A program made the translations under genes and the position numbers. DNA of 64,000 nt, from assembly GCA_025210775.1 (NCBI GenBank), contig JAOARB010000029.1, forward strand, positions 1 through 64,000. The letters run 5' to 3'. Below the pieces are notes generated by a model, which was not told the DNA's origin, ran no database searches, and saw only the letters and a program-made list of their open reading frames with translations. This stretch comes from Prolixibacteraceae bacterium. GTDB lineage: Bacteria; Bacteroidota; Bacteroidia; Bacteroidales; Prolixibacteraceae. Below are positions 17,713-27,986 of this stretch, piece after piece; position 1 is the first letter of the stretch, and every line of letters starts with the position of its first letter.

Positions 17713-20304
17713 TTAGAAAGAGATTTGAACTCCCACTAATATTGTTTTTGAAGGCAGATAGAACCCATCAAAAAGGTAGTCTCCCAACAGATTGGAATAA
17801 CGATTATTGGTATAGCCCATCTCTATTGGCTTATTATTAACGATCCATTGATCTGGGTCGAAACCATCATAATCGGTATAGGTCACTAAATCTTTGGCTG
17901 AGACAAACAGACGTATCGACTGGATGAAGCTACCTTGTAATATATCTGAAGAGAGGGTGTAGCCTAGTTGTATATTTCTTAACGATAGAAAGGAAGCATC
18001 CTCGACATAATCGCCAGGGATATGCTCTTTGTTTATCATTGTTAGGTCATCCCAAAAGTTTCTCGTTTCATTGAAAACGGAAAACTTAGAAGGACCATAT
18101 TTTAGATTGTTTAGAAGGTATTTGTTGTGTTTCCCATTCAACAAGAGAGAGAAATCGAGTCTCTTATAGCTCATCGACAGGCTTACACCATATTCCAATT
18201 CAGGGAAGAAATTACCTATTTGAAGATTGTCATCGAAATCTCTAATGATCCCATCACGGTTTACATCGACATAGGTGTGGTCTAGTTCTGGCATCAAACG
18301 GAGGCTCGAGATGTCGCCACAAGAGGGAGTGAATCCCAAATGACGCTGTCCTGCCATCTGGCTATTAAGATCGGTGCATATCTCATTCTCGTTATGAGAA
18401 ATAAAACCGGTGAGGTGATACGAGAAACCCCTTCCTTTCCATTGAGACCCTAACTCTAGTTCCCATCCGCTATTTTTCATCTTTACATCCTGTGGTGCAT
18501 CGTATGGATAGGTATCTGTTGAAGAAGTGATACGATGGTCATAGAGATTTAAACCTCCAAAAAGAAGACCTTGCGCAATAGAGAGATGCCCGCCTATATT
18601 TTTCTTTGTGATCGACTCCTGGTCTATCACATCATAGAAATAGTTCATCTCTTTGGTTCGTGGCAAATAGAGAATGTCGGCCATTCCCATCTTTCCATCG
18701 CTGGCTCTAATGGTTAGCTCATCTATCCAAGAGAGATTTTCTTTAAAGAAGTCGTGGTTGGCTACATTCCATCCCCCAGAGAGGGCATAGCTCGTTTTTG
18801 TGATCGATCCTATCTTATCGTAACGTACCGTTCCTTCGATCTCCAACTTAGAGTCTAGCCCCAAAGAGAGGTGGGCATAAGGAGATCGTACACTATATTT
18901 TCTTTCTTGAGAGAAAGGTTCGATGCCCCATTTGTAGGATGGGTTTTCAGCAATATAGCGAGCTAGATCTTCGTGTTCTCTTAAGTAACGTTCCTTGTCA
19001 TAATCGCCTATCTCTTTGGTTAGCTTGTCTGTTTGATATTGAAAGCCTGCCTGCAAAGCAAAATCTAGTAACGAGAGCTTTTGTTGATAGTCCACATAAG
19101 CATTCAGATGGTACATCTGCTTGTGGTTCTCTGTTTTCGTTCCAATTGAAGAATGATTAAGAGTTTCCCAATATCGCTTTTTGTCGATATCTTGATAATC
19201 GGCATAACGCTGGTCTAGATGCAAAGAGAGTCCTTTGGTTATAAGGTATTGCATGTTAAGTCCAGTGTCCCAATGCTCCTGATCGAATGAATTTGGAACT
19301 TTTAAAGGATCGAAACAATCGAGATCCATGGTAGGGGTAAAATAGACGATATGTCTTAGTTGGATACTTCCTTTTTCTCTTTTTTTATTCACATAACTGA
19401 CGCGAGGCTCTATTGTCAGAGAACCCAAATTGAATTTAAGGTGGGCCGTCGCTGAATACTTTTTAAAGTTGTTCGGGTCGATGGTCTCTTCGTTGCTGGT
19501 AAAAGCCCCCGCAACATAATACTCCACCTTTTGGTTGCCCCCTTGGATGTTAAGATGATAGTTCTGTTCGAACCCTGTTCTGCGGAAAGCATCAAACGCA
19601 TCGCTATTGCGATTCTCTACCTTATCGTTTCCAAAGTAGTAATAGCTTGTCTCATTCAGATCACGTATCTTTTGCCATCTCAGGCTGTTGGTCGTAAGAG
19701 GGTTGTCGTAGGTTGCTTCGCTCTTACCCATCCAAGAGGTAAAACGAATACGCATTTTATCGCGAGAGCCCTGTTTGGTTGTAATGCGAATCACGCCATT
19801 ACCGCCACGGTAACCATAGATGGCGGTGGCCGCACCATCTTTTAGTACTTCTACGTTCTCGATATCCAAGGGGTTGATCATATGAAGATCCCCTTCGAAA
19901 CCATCAATAAGATATAGAGGGTTGGTAAAACGGTAGGAATGGACCCCACGAATAAAGATCCCTTTTTTGTCTAGGTTGTTGCCACTTCCCATAGAGACCC
20001 CACTGACACGACCGATAAGAGAGTAGAGTGGATCAAAACGATAGTCTCTTTCGATCTCTTTGGACGTAACTGTAGATACCACTGCTCCCTTTGGGGTAAG
20101 ATCGCTTGAAGAGGAAAGCGTGGTGCTTTGCTTCTCTTTTATATCTTGGGTTGAATCGGTTTTAGCTATATTAAAAGCAGCAAGCGTTCTATTGCCTGCG
20201 AAAGAAGTGGAGGGAAGTCCTATCATACATAGGACCACAGCGAAGAATAATATAGAGAAGAAGTACCCTTCTCTGATACTATTTAAACCATTTGTTTTCA
20301 TCAT
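17713..20304 (-). CDS. SusC/RagA-like TonB-dependent outer-membrane receptor (orphan)
   Basis: An outer-membrane beta-barrel receptor of the SusC/RagA type that would import a ligand with TonB energy. After the signal peptide (hydrophobic FFSILFFAVVLCMIGL) comes a short linker. The plug domain lies at about residues 60-180, with the PLYLIDGF, INPLDIENVEVLKDG and AIYGYRGGNGVIRITTK motifs. A long barrel ends in Phe. The start is placed at MMKTNG (20304), because a -7 element at 20374-20381 lies inside the longer open frame; Met at 20340 remains possible. The usual N-terminal carboxypeptidase-like domain is absent, and no SusD gene adjoins it. Confidence 0.85.
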   Translation of the reverse strand: MMKTNGLNSIREGYFFSILFFAVVLCMIGLPSTSFAGNRTLAAFNIAKTDSTQDIKEKQSTTLSSSSDLTPKGAVVSTVTSKEIERDYRFDPLYSLIGRVSGVSMGSGNNLDKKGIFIRGVHSYRFTNPLYLIDGFEGDLHMINPLDIENVEVLKDGAATAIYGYRGGNGVIRITTKQGSRDKMRIRFTSWMGKSEATYDNPLTTNSLRWQKIRDLNETSYYYFGNDKVENRNSDAFDAFRRTGFEQNYHLNIQGGNQKVEYYVAGAFTSNEETIDPNNFKKYSATAHLKFNLGSLTIEPRVSYVNKKREKGSIQLRHIVYFTPTMDLDCFDPLKVPNSFDQEHWDTGLNMQYLITKGLSLHLDQRYADYQDIDKKRYWETLNHSSIGTKTENHKQMYHLNAYVDYQQKLSLLDFALQAGFQYQTDKLTKEIGDYDKERYLREHEDLARYIAENPSYKWGIEPFSQERKYSVRSPYAHLSLGLDSKLEIEGTVRYDKIGSITKTSYALSGGWNVANHDFFKENLSWIDELTIRASDGKMGMADILYLPRTKEMNYFYDVIDQESITKKNIGGHLSIAQGLLFGGLNLYDHRITSSTDTYPYDAPQDVKMKNSGWELELGSQWKGRGFSYHLTGFISHNENEICTDLNSQMAGQRHLGFTPSCGDISSLRLMPELDHTYVDVNRDGIIRDFDDNLQIGNFFPELEYGVSLSMSYKRLDFSLLLNGKHNKYLLNNLKYGPSKFSVFNETRNFWDDLTMINKEHIPGDYVEDASFLSLRNIQLGYTLSSDILQGSFIQSIRLFVSAKDLVTYTDYDGFDPDQWIVNNKPIEMGYTNNRYSNLLGDYLFDGFYLPSKTILVGVQISF

Positions 20305-20373
20305 TGCGATTGTTCGATTAGACGATTTCGATTCCAACATAGCATTGGAGATATCGTTTTCATAGATAGAGCA

Positions 20374-20381
20374 CAAATATA
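20374..20381 (-). promoter_or_regulatory. Putative -7 element for SusC-like gene
   Basis: On the minus strand this reads TATATTTG, the Bacteroidota -7 consensus. Transcription would begin near 20368, about 65 nt before the chosen start codon. A -33 element is not clear. Confidence 0.5.
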
Positions 20382-20610
20382 CGTTATTTAACATACACAG
20401 ACAGTTATTTACAGTCATATTTTCTATTTGGATTAGAAATATATGTCACAAAATAGAAATCAGCGCTCTGTCGCTCGTTGCCATATCGCACATGAACAAG
20501 AGTCGTTCTAGACTACAAGCCCATAGACTAGAAGAAAAGAAGAGGATTAGAATAAGACCTAAAACGATTATAATATAGCCCGTTAAGGACCAGACCAAGA
20601 GAGACAACAA

Positions 20611-20651
20611 AAAAGAACCGCCCTTTATTGGTCTATAAGAGCGGTTCTTTT
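20611..20651 (-). terminator. Terminator after outer-membrane receptor gene
   Basis: An 11-bp perfect inverted repeat (AAAAGAACCGC, 20611-20621, and its complement at 20641-20651), 33 bp after the stop codon at 20684. The stem's A/T ends provide a T-rich 3' side on either strand. Confidence 0.85.
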
Positions 20652-20683
20652 AGCACTATTATCCTAGGATCTTGTTGCTCCTA

Positions 20684-23125
20684 TTAGAATGGTTTTTCTG
20701 TTTGCATCTCTTCTTGCAGGTTGCCTTTGTTGATCTTTCTTTTGGTCTTTCCTTTACTAAAATGGTAGCTGACACTTAGCATCACCATCCCTTTTAGTTG
20801 GCTTAGATCAAACTGGTTTAGCTTTTGATAATGAGACGCACCACGATCATCACTCCACAATTCATCATAAGAGAAAGAGAAAGGCTTCATCCCGAAAGGA
20901 AGGCTATAATAGACAAAGACATTCATCTTTCTTTTTAGCAGACTCTTCATCACCGTTATCGATAAATTGTCATTGCCCTCAGTGGTATAGCCCATCAACA
21001 TAGGGATATGATACAAGTTGTTTCGATAGATTAGGTTCGCATACCATCCCTTCTTGAAATTACTGTAGTTTAGGCTGCCATGAAGGGTAAAAGCATTCTG
21101 ATCATTAGAGATCTTGTCATACTCGATATGCATCCTTTTATAGCTCCCTTGCGCTTTTAGGCTAAACTTCTTAGACAGTTTGACCTTTCCATAGAAATCG
21201 ACACCATAATCGCTATAGCTATCGGCATTGATAAAACTATAGACATAGCGGTCTCTGTAGTTAATCTTTTGTACTCCAAGTCCCCATTGCGAGATCTTTT
21301 TGCTCTCTACACTATAATAAGGAGTCAGACGGACTTTCCCACCTAAAAGGGAGATCGACAGGCTGGCTTTATGTAGTAGCGCAGTGGTAAGATCAGGATT
21401 ACCACGTACCACATCATACTCGTTGATCGAGGTTATATAGTCTCGGGTTTGGTCACGAAAAGGATTGATCGTATTGGCTTTATAGCTCAAGATGAAATTG
21501 ACTTTCTTATTGGGTTTGTACATCAATAGAGCAAAAGGAAGATGAGAGAGTTCATAACGGTTCTCCTCCCCTAGTTTGCTCCACTGGGCAGCATATCCAA
21601 GAGAGGCATTGAGCGTTTTGGAGAGAGTAAAATTAAAATCCCCATAAAAACGATGATACAGTTCAGAACGCTCATTCTCGTATGTGTTTATCTTATGAAG
21701 ACCAGATCTCACGCCCCATAAGTTGGTGGCCATATTCTCGTTATGTTTCCAGATGTAGTTATGTCCCACATGAAAACTTTTGGATGACGATAGTTTTTGT
21801 TCCCACTCGGTGACCATCTTAAAATAGTCCCCCGTTTGATCCACAAGGTATTGATTGCTATCTACAAATAGGGAATTATTTAGATGCTCCACTTGTGATG
21901 ATTCGTTTCTATTATAATACCCCTCAACGGTGAGCTTTGATCGTTGGTTTATACGTCCGAGATAGGTCATCTGTACCGAATGTTGGTCTAGTGAAAGCTC
22001 TTTATCTTTACTAAAGCCATAAACGCTCTGCTCCCCTGTACTCTTCGACTGAACCACGCGTTGGAATTCATGATAGGTGTCGTTCATCCCCCTTGGTAGT
22101 TGCCAATAATCATATTGAACACCAAGAGTATGGTGGTCGTTAAGACGATAGTCTACTCCTGTGGTTACCTTAAAGTCTCGACTTTTTCGCTTTCGGTTAT
22201 AATCGTAGCCATCGAAATCGATACTCGAGATAAGATAATCCCCCATCTCGATAGTCTCATTGCTCTGGTCGTAACTTCTCTCATGGTGGTTCATCAATAG
22301 GGTATAAAACTGAAATTTGTTTATCGTATAATCGATATTCAACTTCTGTCTAGAATTATAATCCATGTTAGGACCACGATCATATACCGTTTTAAATATC
22401 TCGGTATCATTCATAAAAGCGGATACCCCTTCGTAGTTCTTTTTGGTAATCACATTCACCACAGCACTATATCCTTCCATGGCATAACGTCCATTGGTGT
22501 CACGAAAGAGCTCCATCTTATCGATACGATTGGAATTCATATTCTTGATATATTGAGGTGATTTCTTTACGCCATCGACAAGAAGTAAGACATTGGTATT
22601 GCCATTTACGAGGATCTTATTCTGTAGGTCATCGATCTCTACTCCGGGAGTTCCTCTTAATAGATAGATAGTAGAGGGAGCATTTTTCCTCATCTCTTTG
22701 GTTACCAATATGACATCCCTATCGATCTTATTTTGGATTACCGATCCTTTCACCTGTACCTCCTCTATGTTAGTGACCATCTTCTCTAAGGCAACAGAAA
22801 AACGTTTTTGACTTGCGTCCACCTTAAGCGGAATTTCTTTTCTCTGAAAACCGATAGAGCTCACCACCAATAGGTAACTATCCTGTTTTCCAACGGTGAT
22901 ATGATAGCTTCCTTTCTCATCACTTATTGCCCCACCAAGGAGGGTCGTTTTATTCGCTGAATACAAGGCAACAGTAGCAAACTGGATGGGCTTTTTATCA
23001 CAGGAGATTATTCCTGTTATCGTGACTTTCTTGGTTGCTGCAAAGGCTCCCATAGAAAGAGTGAACATAAGTAATATAAAAAGCGTCTTGCGGATATAGA
23101 GAAGAGCTCTGTTTGATTGGATCAT
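20684..23125 (-). CDS. Outer-membrane receptor with carboxypeptidase-regulatory-like domain
   Basis: An 813-residue outer-membrane beta-barrel protein of the TonB-dependent-receptor superfamily. A signal peptide (about residues 1-30) is followed by a carboxypeptidase-regulatory-like domain at about 32-115 (TGIISCDKKPIQFATVALYS). A plug-like domain lies at about 120-225 (APSTIYLLRGTPGVEIDD, VLLLVDGVKK, YSAVVNVITKK), and the rest is a barrel. The C-terminal 30 residues are basic and Lys-rich and do not end in an aromatic residue, so the last barrel strand lies before that tail. It is a separate transcript from the SusC-like gene. The ligand is unknown. Confidence 0.85.
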   Translation of the reverse strand: MIQSNRALLYIRKTLFILLMFTLSMGAFAATKKVTITGIISCDKKPIQFATVALYSANKTTLLGGAISDEKGSYHITVGKQDSYLLVVSSIGFQRKEIPLKVDASQKRFSVALEKMVTNIEEVQVKGSVIQNKIDRDVILVTKEMRKNAPSTIYLLRGTPGVEIDDLQNKILVNGNTNVLLLVDGVKKSPQYIKNMNSNRIDKMELFRDTNGRYAMEGYSAVVNVITKKNYEGVSAFMNDTEIFKTVYDRGPNMDYNSRQKLNIDYTINKFQFYTLLMNHHERSYDQSNETIEMGDYLISSIDFDGYDYNRKRKSRDFKVTTGVDYRLNDHHTLGVQYDYWQLPRGMNDTYHEFQRVVQSKSTGEQSVYGFSKDKELSLDQHSVQMTYLGRINQRSKLTVEGYYNRNESSQVEHLNNSLFVDSNQYLVDQTGDYFKMVTEWEQKLSSSKSFHVGHNYIWKHNENMATNLWGVRSGLHKINTYENERSELYHRFYGDFNFTLSKTLNASLGYAAQWSKLGEENRYELSHLPFALLMYKPNKKVNFILSYKANTINPFRDQTRDYITSINEYDVVRGNPDLTTALLHKASLSISLLGGKVRLTPYYSVESKKISQWGLGVQKINYRDRYVYSFINADSYSDYGVDFYGKVKLSKKFSLKAQGSYKRMHIEYDKISNDQNAFTLHGSLNYSNFKKGWYANLIYRNNLYHIPMLMGYTTEGNDNLSITVMKSLLKRKMNVFVYYSLPFGMKPFSFSYDELWSDDRGASHYQKLNQFDLSQLKGMVMLSVSYHFSKGKTKRKINKGNLQEEMQTEKPF

Positions 23126-23210
23126 AGAGTAGTAGATTTTAGGTTTAATTTATAGAATGAATCCCCCGAACCTGTATAAAAGAGTGCTAGCGCACACAGG
23201 CTATTAATGA

Positions 23211-23218
23211 CAAATATA
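23211..23218 (-). promoter_or_regulatory. Putative -7 element for receptor gene
   Basis: On the minus strand this reads TATATTTG, about 80 nt upstream of the start codon at 23125. A hairpin, CCTGT/ACAGG with an inner GTGC/GCAC stem (about 23171-23200), would sit at the very 5' end of the message and might stabilise it. Confidence 0.5.
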
Positions 23219-23302
23219 TAAACATTTTAACTTTATGTAACATTATGGTCTATATAGGGCCTATTTTATATTAAATACAAAGAAGAAATACAATAGCAAT
23301 AA

Positions 23303-23479
23303 CAATCTACCTCCAAAGACATCAAAAGAGATATGCAGAATTCGGAGTTGCATCGTGCGATACTACAGAAGAGAAGATCGAATGTAAACACAGCGATAGA
23401 GATAGCTGTCCTTATTAACCAGATCTTCGAAGATACAAAAGGGAACATTCGAACCTATCGTATGGCGTATGGGCAATAG
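23303..23479 (+). pseudogene. Possible fragment of an IS3-type transposase
   Basis: A short plus-strand frame after a stop at 23300 ends at TAG 23477-23479. It contains VLINQIFEDTKGNIRTYRM, which resembles the segment before the integrase core in IS3 OrfB proteins (pattern IxxIFExxxGxYGxxRM). Nothing else of a transposase, and no terminal repeats, can be seen. If real it is a relic of about 58 codons. The resemblance is from memory and weak, so chance is a real alternative. Confidence 0.25.
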
Positions 23480-23514
23480 GATGCCTTGCCATAACAAACA
23501 ACGAGAAAGAAGAG

Positions 23515-23549
23515 AAAAAAGAACAGGCCACCTTAAAAAAGATGGCCTG
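23515..23549 (-). terminator. Terminator after carB
   Basis: CAGGCCA (23524-23530) pairs with TGGCCTG (23543-23549). On the minus strand it is followed by TTCTTTTTTCTC, 28 bp after the carB stop codon. Confidence 0.75.
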
Positions 23550-23576
23550 CAAATAACTTATATAAAAGGAGTAAGA

Positions 23577-26500
23577 TTAATACTCTCCCCAAGATTTAAT
23601 CAATAGATCTTTATCTACATCCATTTTACAGATTGCATAGATATAAGCACTAGCGACACGAGCATTGGTGATCAATGGAATATTAAAGTCGATGGCATTT
23701 CTACGAACATTGTAACCATTCGAGATCTCACGTTTTGTGTGGTCTTTAGGAATGTTGATCACAAGATCGATACCTTTCTCTTTAATAATGTCAATGGCAT
23801 TAGGATGTTGCTCCTCATCTGGCCAGTATACTTTCTCTGCTTCAACACCATTCTCTGCAAAGAATTTGTGTGTTCCAGCAGTAGCGAAAAGATTGAAACC
23901 TTTCTCTTTAAGCATCTTGGCACTGTTTAGAAGCTCTACTTTTCCTCTAAGTGGTCCAGAAGAGATAAGTACGTTTTTCTTAGGCGTACGGTAACCAACA
24001 GACAACATCGCTTTGTAGATCGCCTCGTAAAAGTTCTCTCCAAGACAAGCAACCTCCCCAGTAGAAGACATATCTACACCCAATACAGGATCGGCATTCA
24101 ATAGACGGTGGAATGAGAATTGTGGTGCTTTCACCCCTACATAATCCAATTCGAAAAGAGACTTGTCTGGTTTCTCGAATGGTACATCCAACATCGCTTT
24201 GGTAGCAATCTCGATCAAGTTTGTTTTCAACACCTTAGAAACGAATGGGAAAGAACGAGAAGCTCTTAGGTTACACTCGATTACTTTGATGTCGTTGTCT
24301 TTTGCAAGCAACTGCATATTGAAAGGACCAGTGATCTCTAACGCTTTGGCAATTTGACGAGCGATACGTTTTACACGACGAATGGTCTCTACATATAGTT
24401 TCTGTGGAGGGAATACAATCGTAGCATCTCCAGAGTGAACCCCTGCAAACTCAACGTGCTCAGAGATAGCGTAAGCTACAATCTCACCATCTTTGGCTAC
24501 AGCATCCACTTCAATCTCTTTGGCTTGCTCGATAAATTCAGATACCACTACTGGGTGCTCTTTAGAAACATGGGCAGCCATTCTTAGGAATCCTTCTAGT
24601 TGTTCTCTATCGGTTACCACGTTCATGGCAGCTCCAGATAGTACATAAGAAGGACGTACCAATACTGGGAATCCTACTTCATCAACGAAACCGAAGATCT
24701 CGTCCATTGAAGAAAGCTCTTTCCAACGTGGTTGGTCGATTCCTAATTCATCTAGCATGGCAGAGAATTTCTGACGGTCCTCCGCATTGTCGATCTTCAA
24801 AGGAGAAGTTCCTAAGATAGGTACGTTCTGTCCGTGAAGTTTCATCGCCAAGTTATTTGGAATCTGACCTCCAGTAGAAACCACCACTCCTTTAAGTGAT
24901 TCGATATCGTGTACGTCTAATACTCTCTCTAGAGAAAGCTCATCGAAATAAAGACGGTCACAGTTGTCATAATCGGTAGAAACAGTCTCTGGGTTGTAGT
25001 TTAACATGATAGAGCGGTAGTTGTGCTGCTTGATGGTATTCACCGCATTCACACCACACCAGTCAAACTCTACCGAAGAACCGATACGGTAAGCTCCTGA
25101 TCCTAGTACAAGAACAGATTTGTTATCATCCACAAAATCCACATCATGCTCTTGACCATGGTAAGTGAAGTATAAGTAGTTCGTTTGTGCTGGATATTCT
25201 CCTGCTAAAGTATCGATCTGCTTAACAAAAGGAGTAACCCCTTGTTGCTTACGATATTCACGAACTTTAAGTGCGTTGGCATTCATCTCTGTAGTCTCTC
25301 CTTTAAGCACCATACGTGCAATTTGGAAATCAGAGAATCCTAGTTTTTTTGCATCTAAAAGCATCTCTTGACTAACAGCCTCTAAGCTATCTAGCTCGAC
25401 TAAGTCACAACGCATTTGATAGATGTTGTATAGTTTGTTTAGGAACCACTTGTCGATGCGAGTCATCTCCCAAACCTTATCTACTGAGTATCCTTTATGG
25501 AAAGCCTCTGCAATAGCAAATACACGACGGTCTGTTGGATTTTGTAGTTCTTGGTCGATATTATCGATTTCCATCTCACCACGGTTACCAACGAAACCAT
25601 GCATTCCTAGTCCTACCATACGTAGACCTTTCTGCATTGCTTCTTCGAAAGTACGTCCGATAGACATGATCTCTCCTACCGATTTCATACTTGATCCAAG
25701 CTCTTGATCTACACCAGAGAATTTAGTTAAATCCCAACGTGGAATCTTACATACACAGTAGTCTAATGCTGGCTCAAAACAAGCTGTCGTCTCTTTGGTT
25801 ACAGAGTTCTTCAATTCATGAAGACCATATCCAAGACCTAGTTTGGCTGCAACAAAAGCCAAAGGATAACCTGTCGCTTTAGAAGCCAAAGCAGAAGAAC
25901 GAGAAAGACGAGCATTCACCTCGATTACACGATACTCTTCTGAGTTAGGATCTAGAGCAAACTGTACGTTACACTCTCCTACGATTCCTACGTGACGGAT
26001 GATGCGGATACTTACCTCACGAAGCTTATGGTACTCTGCGTTGGTCATTGTTTGAGAAGGAGCAACTACGATAGACTCCCCAGTGTGAATTCCTAGTGGG
26101 TCAAAGTTCTCCATGTTACAAACCGTGATACAGTTGTTATAACGGTCACGTACCACCTCGTACTCTACCTCTTTCCATCCTTTAAGAGACTCTTCTACTA
26201 GGATCTGTGGAGAGTAAGAGAATGCATTGTTGGCAAGCTTATCTAGCTCTTCCATGTTATTACAGAATCCCGATCCCATACCACCAAGGGTATAAGCAGC
26301 ACGGATAATCAATGGGAAACCAATTTTAAGGGCAGCTTCTTTCGCTTCTTCCATGCTTTCACATGCAATACTACGAGGTGTATCCACTTTGATTTCACCT
26401 AGTTTACCTGCAAAGATCTCACGGTCTTCTGTGTCGATAATTGCTTGTACCGGAGTACCAACAACCTCAACATTATATTTTTCAAGTATTCCTTGTTCGA

Positions 26501-26816
26501 AAAGAGCCACACCACAGTTTAGTGCTGTCTGTCCACCGAAAGCTAAAAGAATACCTTGTGGTTTTTCTTTTTTAATGATTTTCTCAACAAACTCAGGCGT
26601 TACAGGCAAGAAATAAACTTTATCTGCAATCTCTTCTGATGTTTGTATCGTTGCGATATTTGGGTTGATCAATACGGTTTCGATACCTTCCTCTTTCAAG
26701 GCTTTCAAAGCTTGTGATCCAGAGTAGTCAAACTCTCCTGCTTCACCAATCTTTAGGGCTCCCGAACCTAGTACAATGACTTTCTTAACTCTATCTTTAA
26801 TATCTGTATTTATCAT
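23577..26816 (-). CDS. carB: Carbamoyl-phosphate synthase, large subunit
   Basis: Makes carbamoyl phosphate from bicarbonate, ammonia (from CarA) and two ATP, feeding both arginine and pyrimidine synthesis. The 1079-residue protein has the usual duplicated plan: two halves, each with a pre-ATP-grasp domain (VLGSGALKIGEAGEFDYSG near the start; VLGSGAYRIGSSVEFDWCG near residue 560) and an ATP-grasp domain. The C-terminal MGS-like allosteric domain follows (about 940-1079, starting near SSGPLRGKVELLNS), where effectors such as UMP or ornithine bind in known homologues. It starts 24 bp after carA, so the two form an operon. Confidence 0.98.
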   Translation of the reverse strand: MINTDIKDRVKKVIVLGSGALKIGEAGEFDYSGSQALKALKEEGIETVLINPNIATIQTSEEIADKVYFLPVTPEFVEKIIKKEKPQGILLAFGGQTALNCGVALFEQGILEKYNVEVVGTPVQAIIDTEDREIFAGKLGEIKVDTPRSIACESMEEAKEAALKIGFPLIIRAAYTLGGMGSGFCNNMEELDKLANNAFSYSPQILVEESLKGWKEVEYEVVRDRYNNCITVCNMENFDPLGIHTGESIVVAPSQTMTNAEYHKLREVSIRIIRHVGIVGECNVQFALDPNSEEYRVIEVNARLSRSSALASKATGYPLAFVAAKLGLGYGLHELKNSVTKETTACFEPALDYCVCKIPRWDLTKFSGVDQELGSSMKSVGEIMSIGRTFEEAMQKGLRMVGLGMHGFVGNRGEMEIDNIDQELQNPTDRRVFAIAEAFHKGYSVDKVWEMTRIDKWFLNKLYNIYQMRCDLVELDSLEAVSQEMLLDAKKLGFSDFQIARMVLKGETTEMNANALKVREYRKQQGVTPFVKQIDTLAGEYPAQTNYLYFTYHGQEHDVDFVDDNKSVLVLGSGAYRIGSSVEFDWCGVNAVNTIKQHNYRSIMLNYNPETVSTDYDNCDRLYFDELSLERVLDVHDIESLKGVVVSTGGQIPNNLAMKLHGQNVPILGTSPLKIDNAEDRQKFSAMLDELGIDQPRWKELSSMDEIFGFVDEVGFPVLVRPSYVLSGAAMNVVTDREQLEGFLRMAAHVSKEHPVVVSEFIEQAKEIEVDAVAKDGEIVAYAISEHVEFAGVHSGDATIVFPPQKLYVETIRRVKRIARQIAKALEITGPFNMQLLAKDNDIKVIECNLRASRSFPFVSKVLKTNLIEIATKAMLDVPFEKPDKSLFELDYVGVKAPQFSFHRLLNADPVLGVDMSSTGEVACLGENFYEAIYKAMLSVGYRTPKKNVLISSGPLRGKVELLNSAKMLKEKGFNLFATAGTHKFFAENGVEAEKVYWPDEEQHPNAIDIIKEKGIDLVINIPKDHTKREISNGYNVRRNAIDFNIPLITNARVASAYIYAICKMDVDKDLLIKSWGEY

Positions 26817-26840
26817 GATCTTTTTGGGTAATGTCGTTTC

Positions 26841-27929
26841 TTATTTGTTCGCTTTGCTCTTTTCGATATTCTCAATGAACTCATCAAATAGATACTCTGT
26901 ATCTACCGGTCCAGAAGAAGCTTCTGGGTGGAACTGTGTAGAGAAGAATGGTTTTGTCTTATGACGAATACCCTCGTTGGTTCCATCATTCACATTCACA
27001 AATAGCTCTTCCCATTCTGATGGCAATGTATCTTGCTTGATCGCAAAACCGTGGTTCTGGCTAGTAATAAAACAACGTTGTGTTCCATCTAGTAACACTG
27101 GCTGGTTATGACTACGGTGTCCATACTTTAGTTTGTATGTTTCACATCCAGCTGCACGTCCTAACAACTGATTTCCTAAACAGATACCCATGATTGGTGT
27201 ATCTCCGTCTAAAGCTTTACGGATATGAGCTACCGTTGCTTCACATTGGGCTGGATCACCTGGTCCGTTAGATAGGAAGATTCCATCACAATCGATCTGA
27301 GTAAAATCGTAATCCCATGGTACTCTGACTACTGTAGTGTTTCTTTTAAGTAAACAACGAATAATGTTATACTTAACACCACAATCAACCAATACGACTT
27401 TATGATCACCATTACCGTAAGTAATCACTTCATCCGTACTTACCATTGCGGCCAAATTTTCCTCGTTAGGATCGATAAAATCAATAGGTTGATCTTCGAA
27501 TTCGATCTTTCCTTTCATCGATCCTTTCTCTCTTAAGATCTTGGTTAATTTACGAGTATCGATACCATAAATACCTGGCACGTCATGCTCTTTCAACCAA
27601 TCGCCTAAACTTTTCTCAGCATTCCAGTGGCTGTAGGCTTCTGTATAATCGGCAATCACAAGGCCCGATGCATGGATACGATCCGATTCGTAGAACTTCT
27701 CAACTCCCTCTTGTTTCTCTCCTGATGGGATACCGTAGTTACCCACCATTGGATATGTTGGCACCAAAATTTGACCTTTATAAGAAGGATCTGACAAACT
27801 CTCAGTATATCCCGTCATTGCAGTATAAAAAACGACCTCACCTGCAATAGACTTTTCCTTTCCAAATGACTTTCCTTCGAAGATGGTTCCATCTTCTAAA
27901 ACTAACTTAACATTACGAAGTTTATGCAT
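26841..27929 (-). CDS. carA: Carbamoyl-phosphate synthase, small (glutaminase) subunit
   Basis: Hydrolyses glutamine and channels ammonia to CarB. The N-terminal CPSase small-chain domain shows VVFYTAMTGYTESLSDPSYKGQ. The C-terminal class I glutamine amidotransferase domain has the nucleophile Cys in MGICLGNQLLG and the His-Glu pair in TQFHPEASSGP. The length, 362 residues, is normal. It is the first gene of carAB, with a 150-nt leader that carries a candidate attenuator, and it diverges from argR. The position beside argR and the arginine genes suggests that arginine supply matters for its control. Confidence 0.98.
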   Translation of the reverse strand: MHKLRNVKLVLEDGTIFEGKSFGKEKSIAGEVVFYTAMTGYTESLSDPSYKGQILVPTYPMVGNYGIPSGEKQEGVEKFYESDRIHASGLVIADYTEAYSHWNAEKSLGDWLKEHDVPGIYGIDTRKLTKILREKGSMKGKIEFEDQPIDFIDPNEENLAAMVSTDEVITYGNGDHKVVLVDCGVKYNIIRCLLKRNTTVVRVPWDYDFTQIDCDGIFLSNGPGDPAQCEATVAHIRKALDGDTPIMGICLGNQLLGRAAGCETYKLKYGHRSHNQPVLLDGTQRCFITSQNHGFAIKQDTLPSEWEELFVNVNDGTNEGIRHKTKPFFSTQFHPEASSGPVDTEYLFDEFIENIEKSKANK

Positions 27930-27986
27930 CTCAGCGAATTTATTATATGGTATATATCTATTATTTCATTAAAAAAAACATAAAAA

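Noticed and set aside
20305..20418. N-terminal extension of the SusC-like protein
   Set aside because: A -7 element at 20374-20381 lies inside it, and the signal peptide fits a start at 20304.
23266..23448. 60-codon minus-strand frame downstream of carB
   Set aside because: Cys-rich with no motif; the plus strand at the same place has the more interesting, though weak, transposase-like frame.
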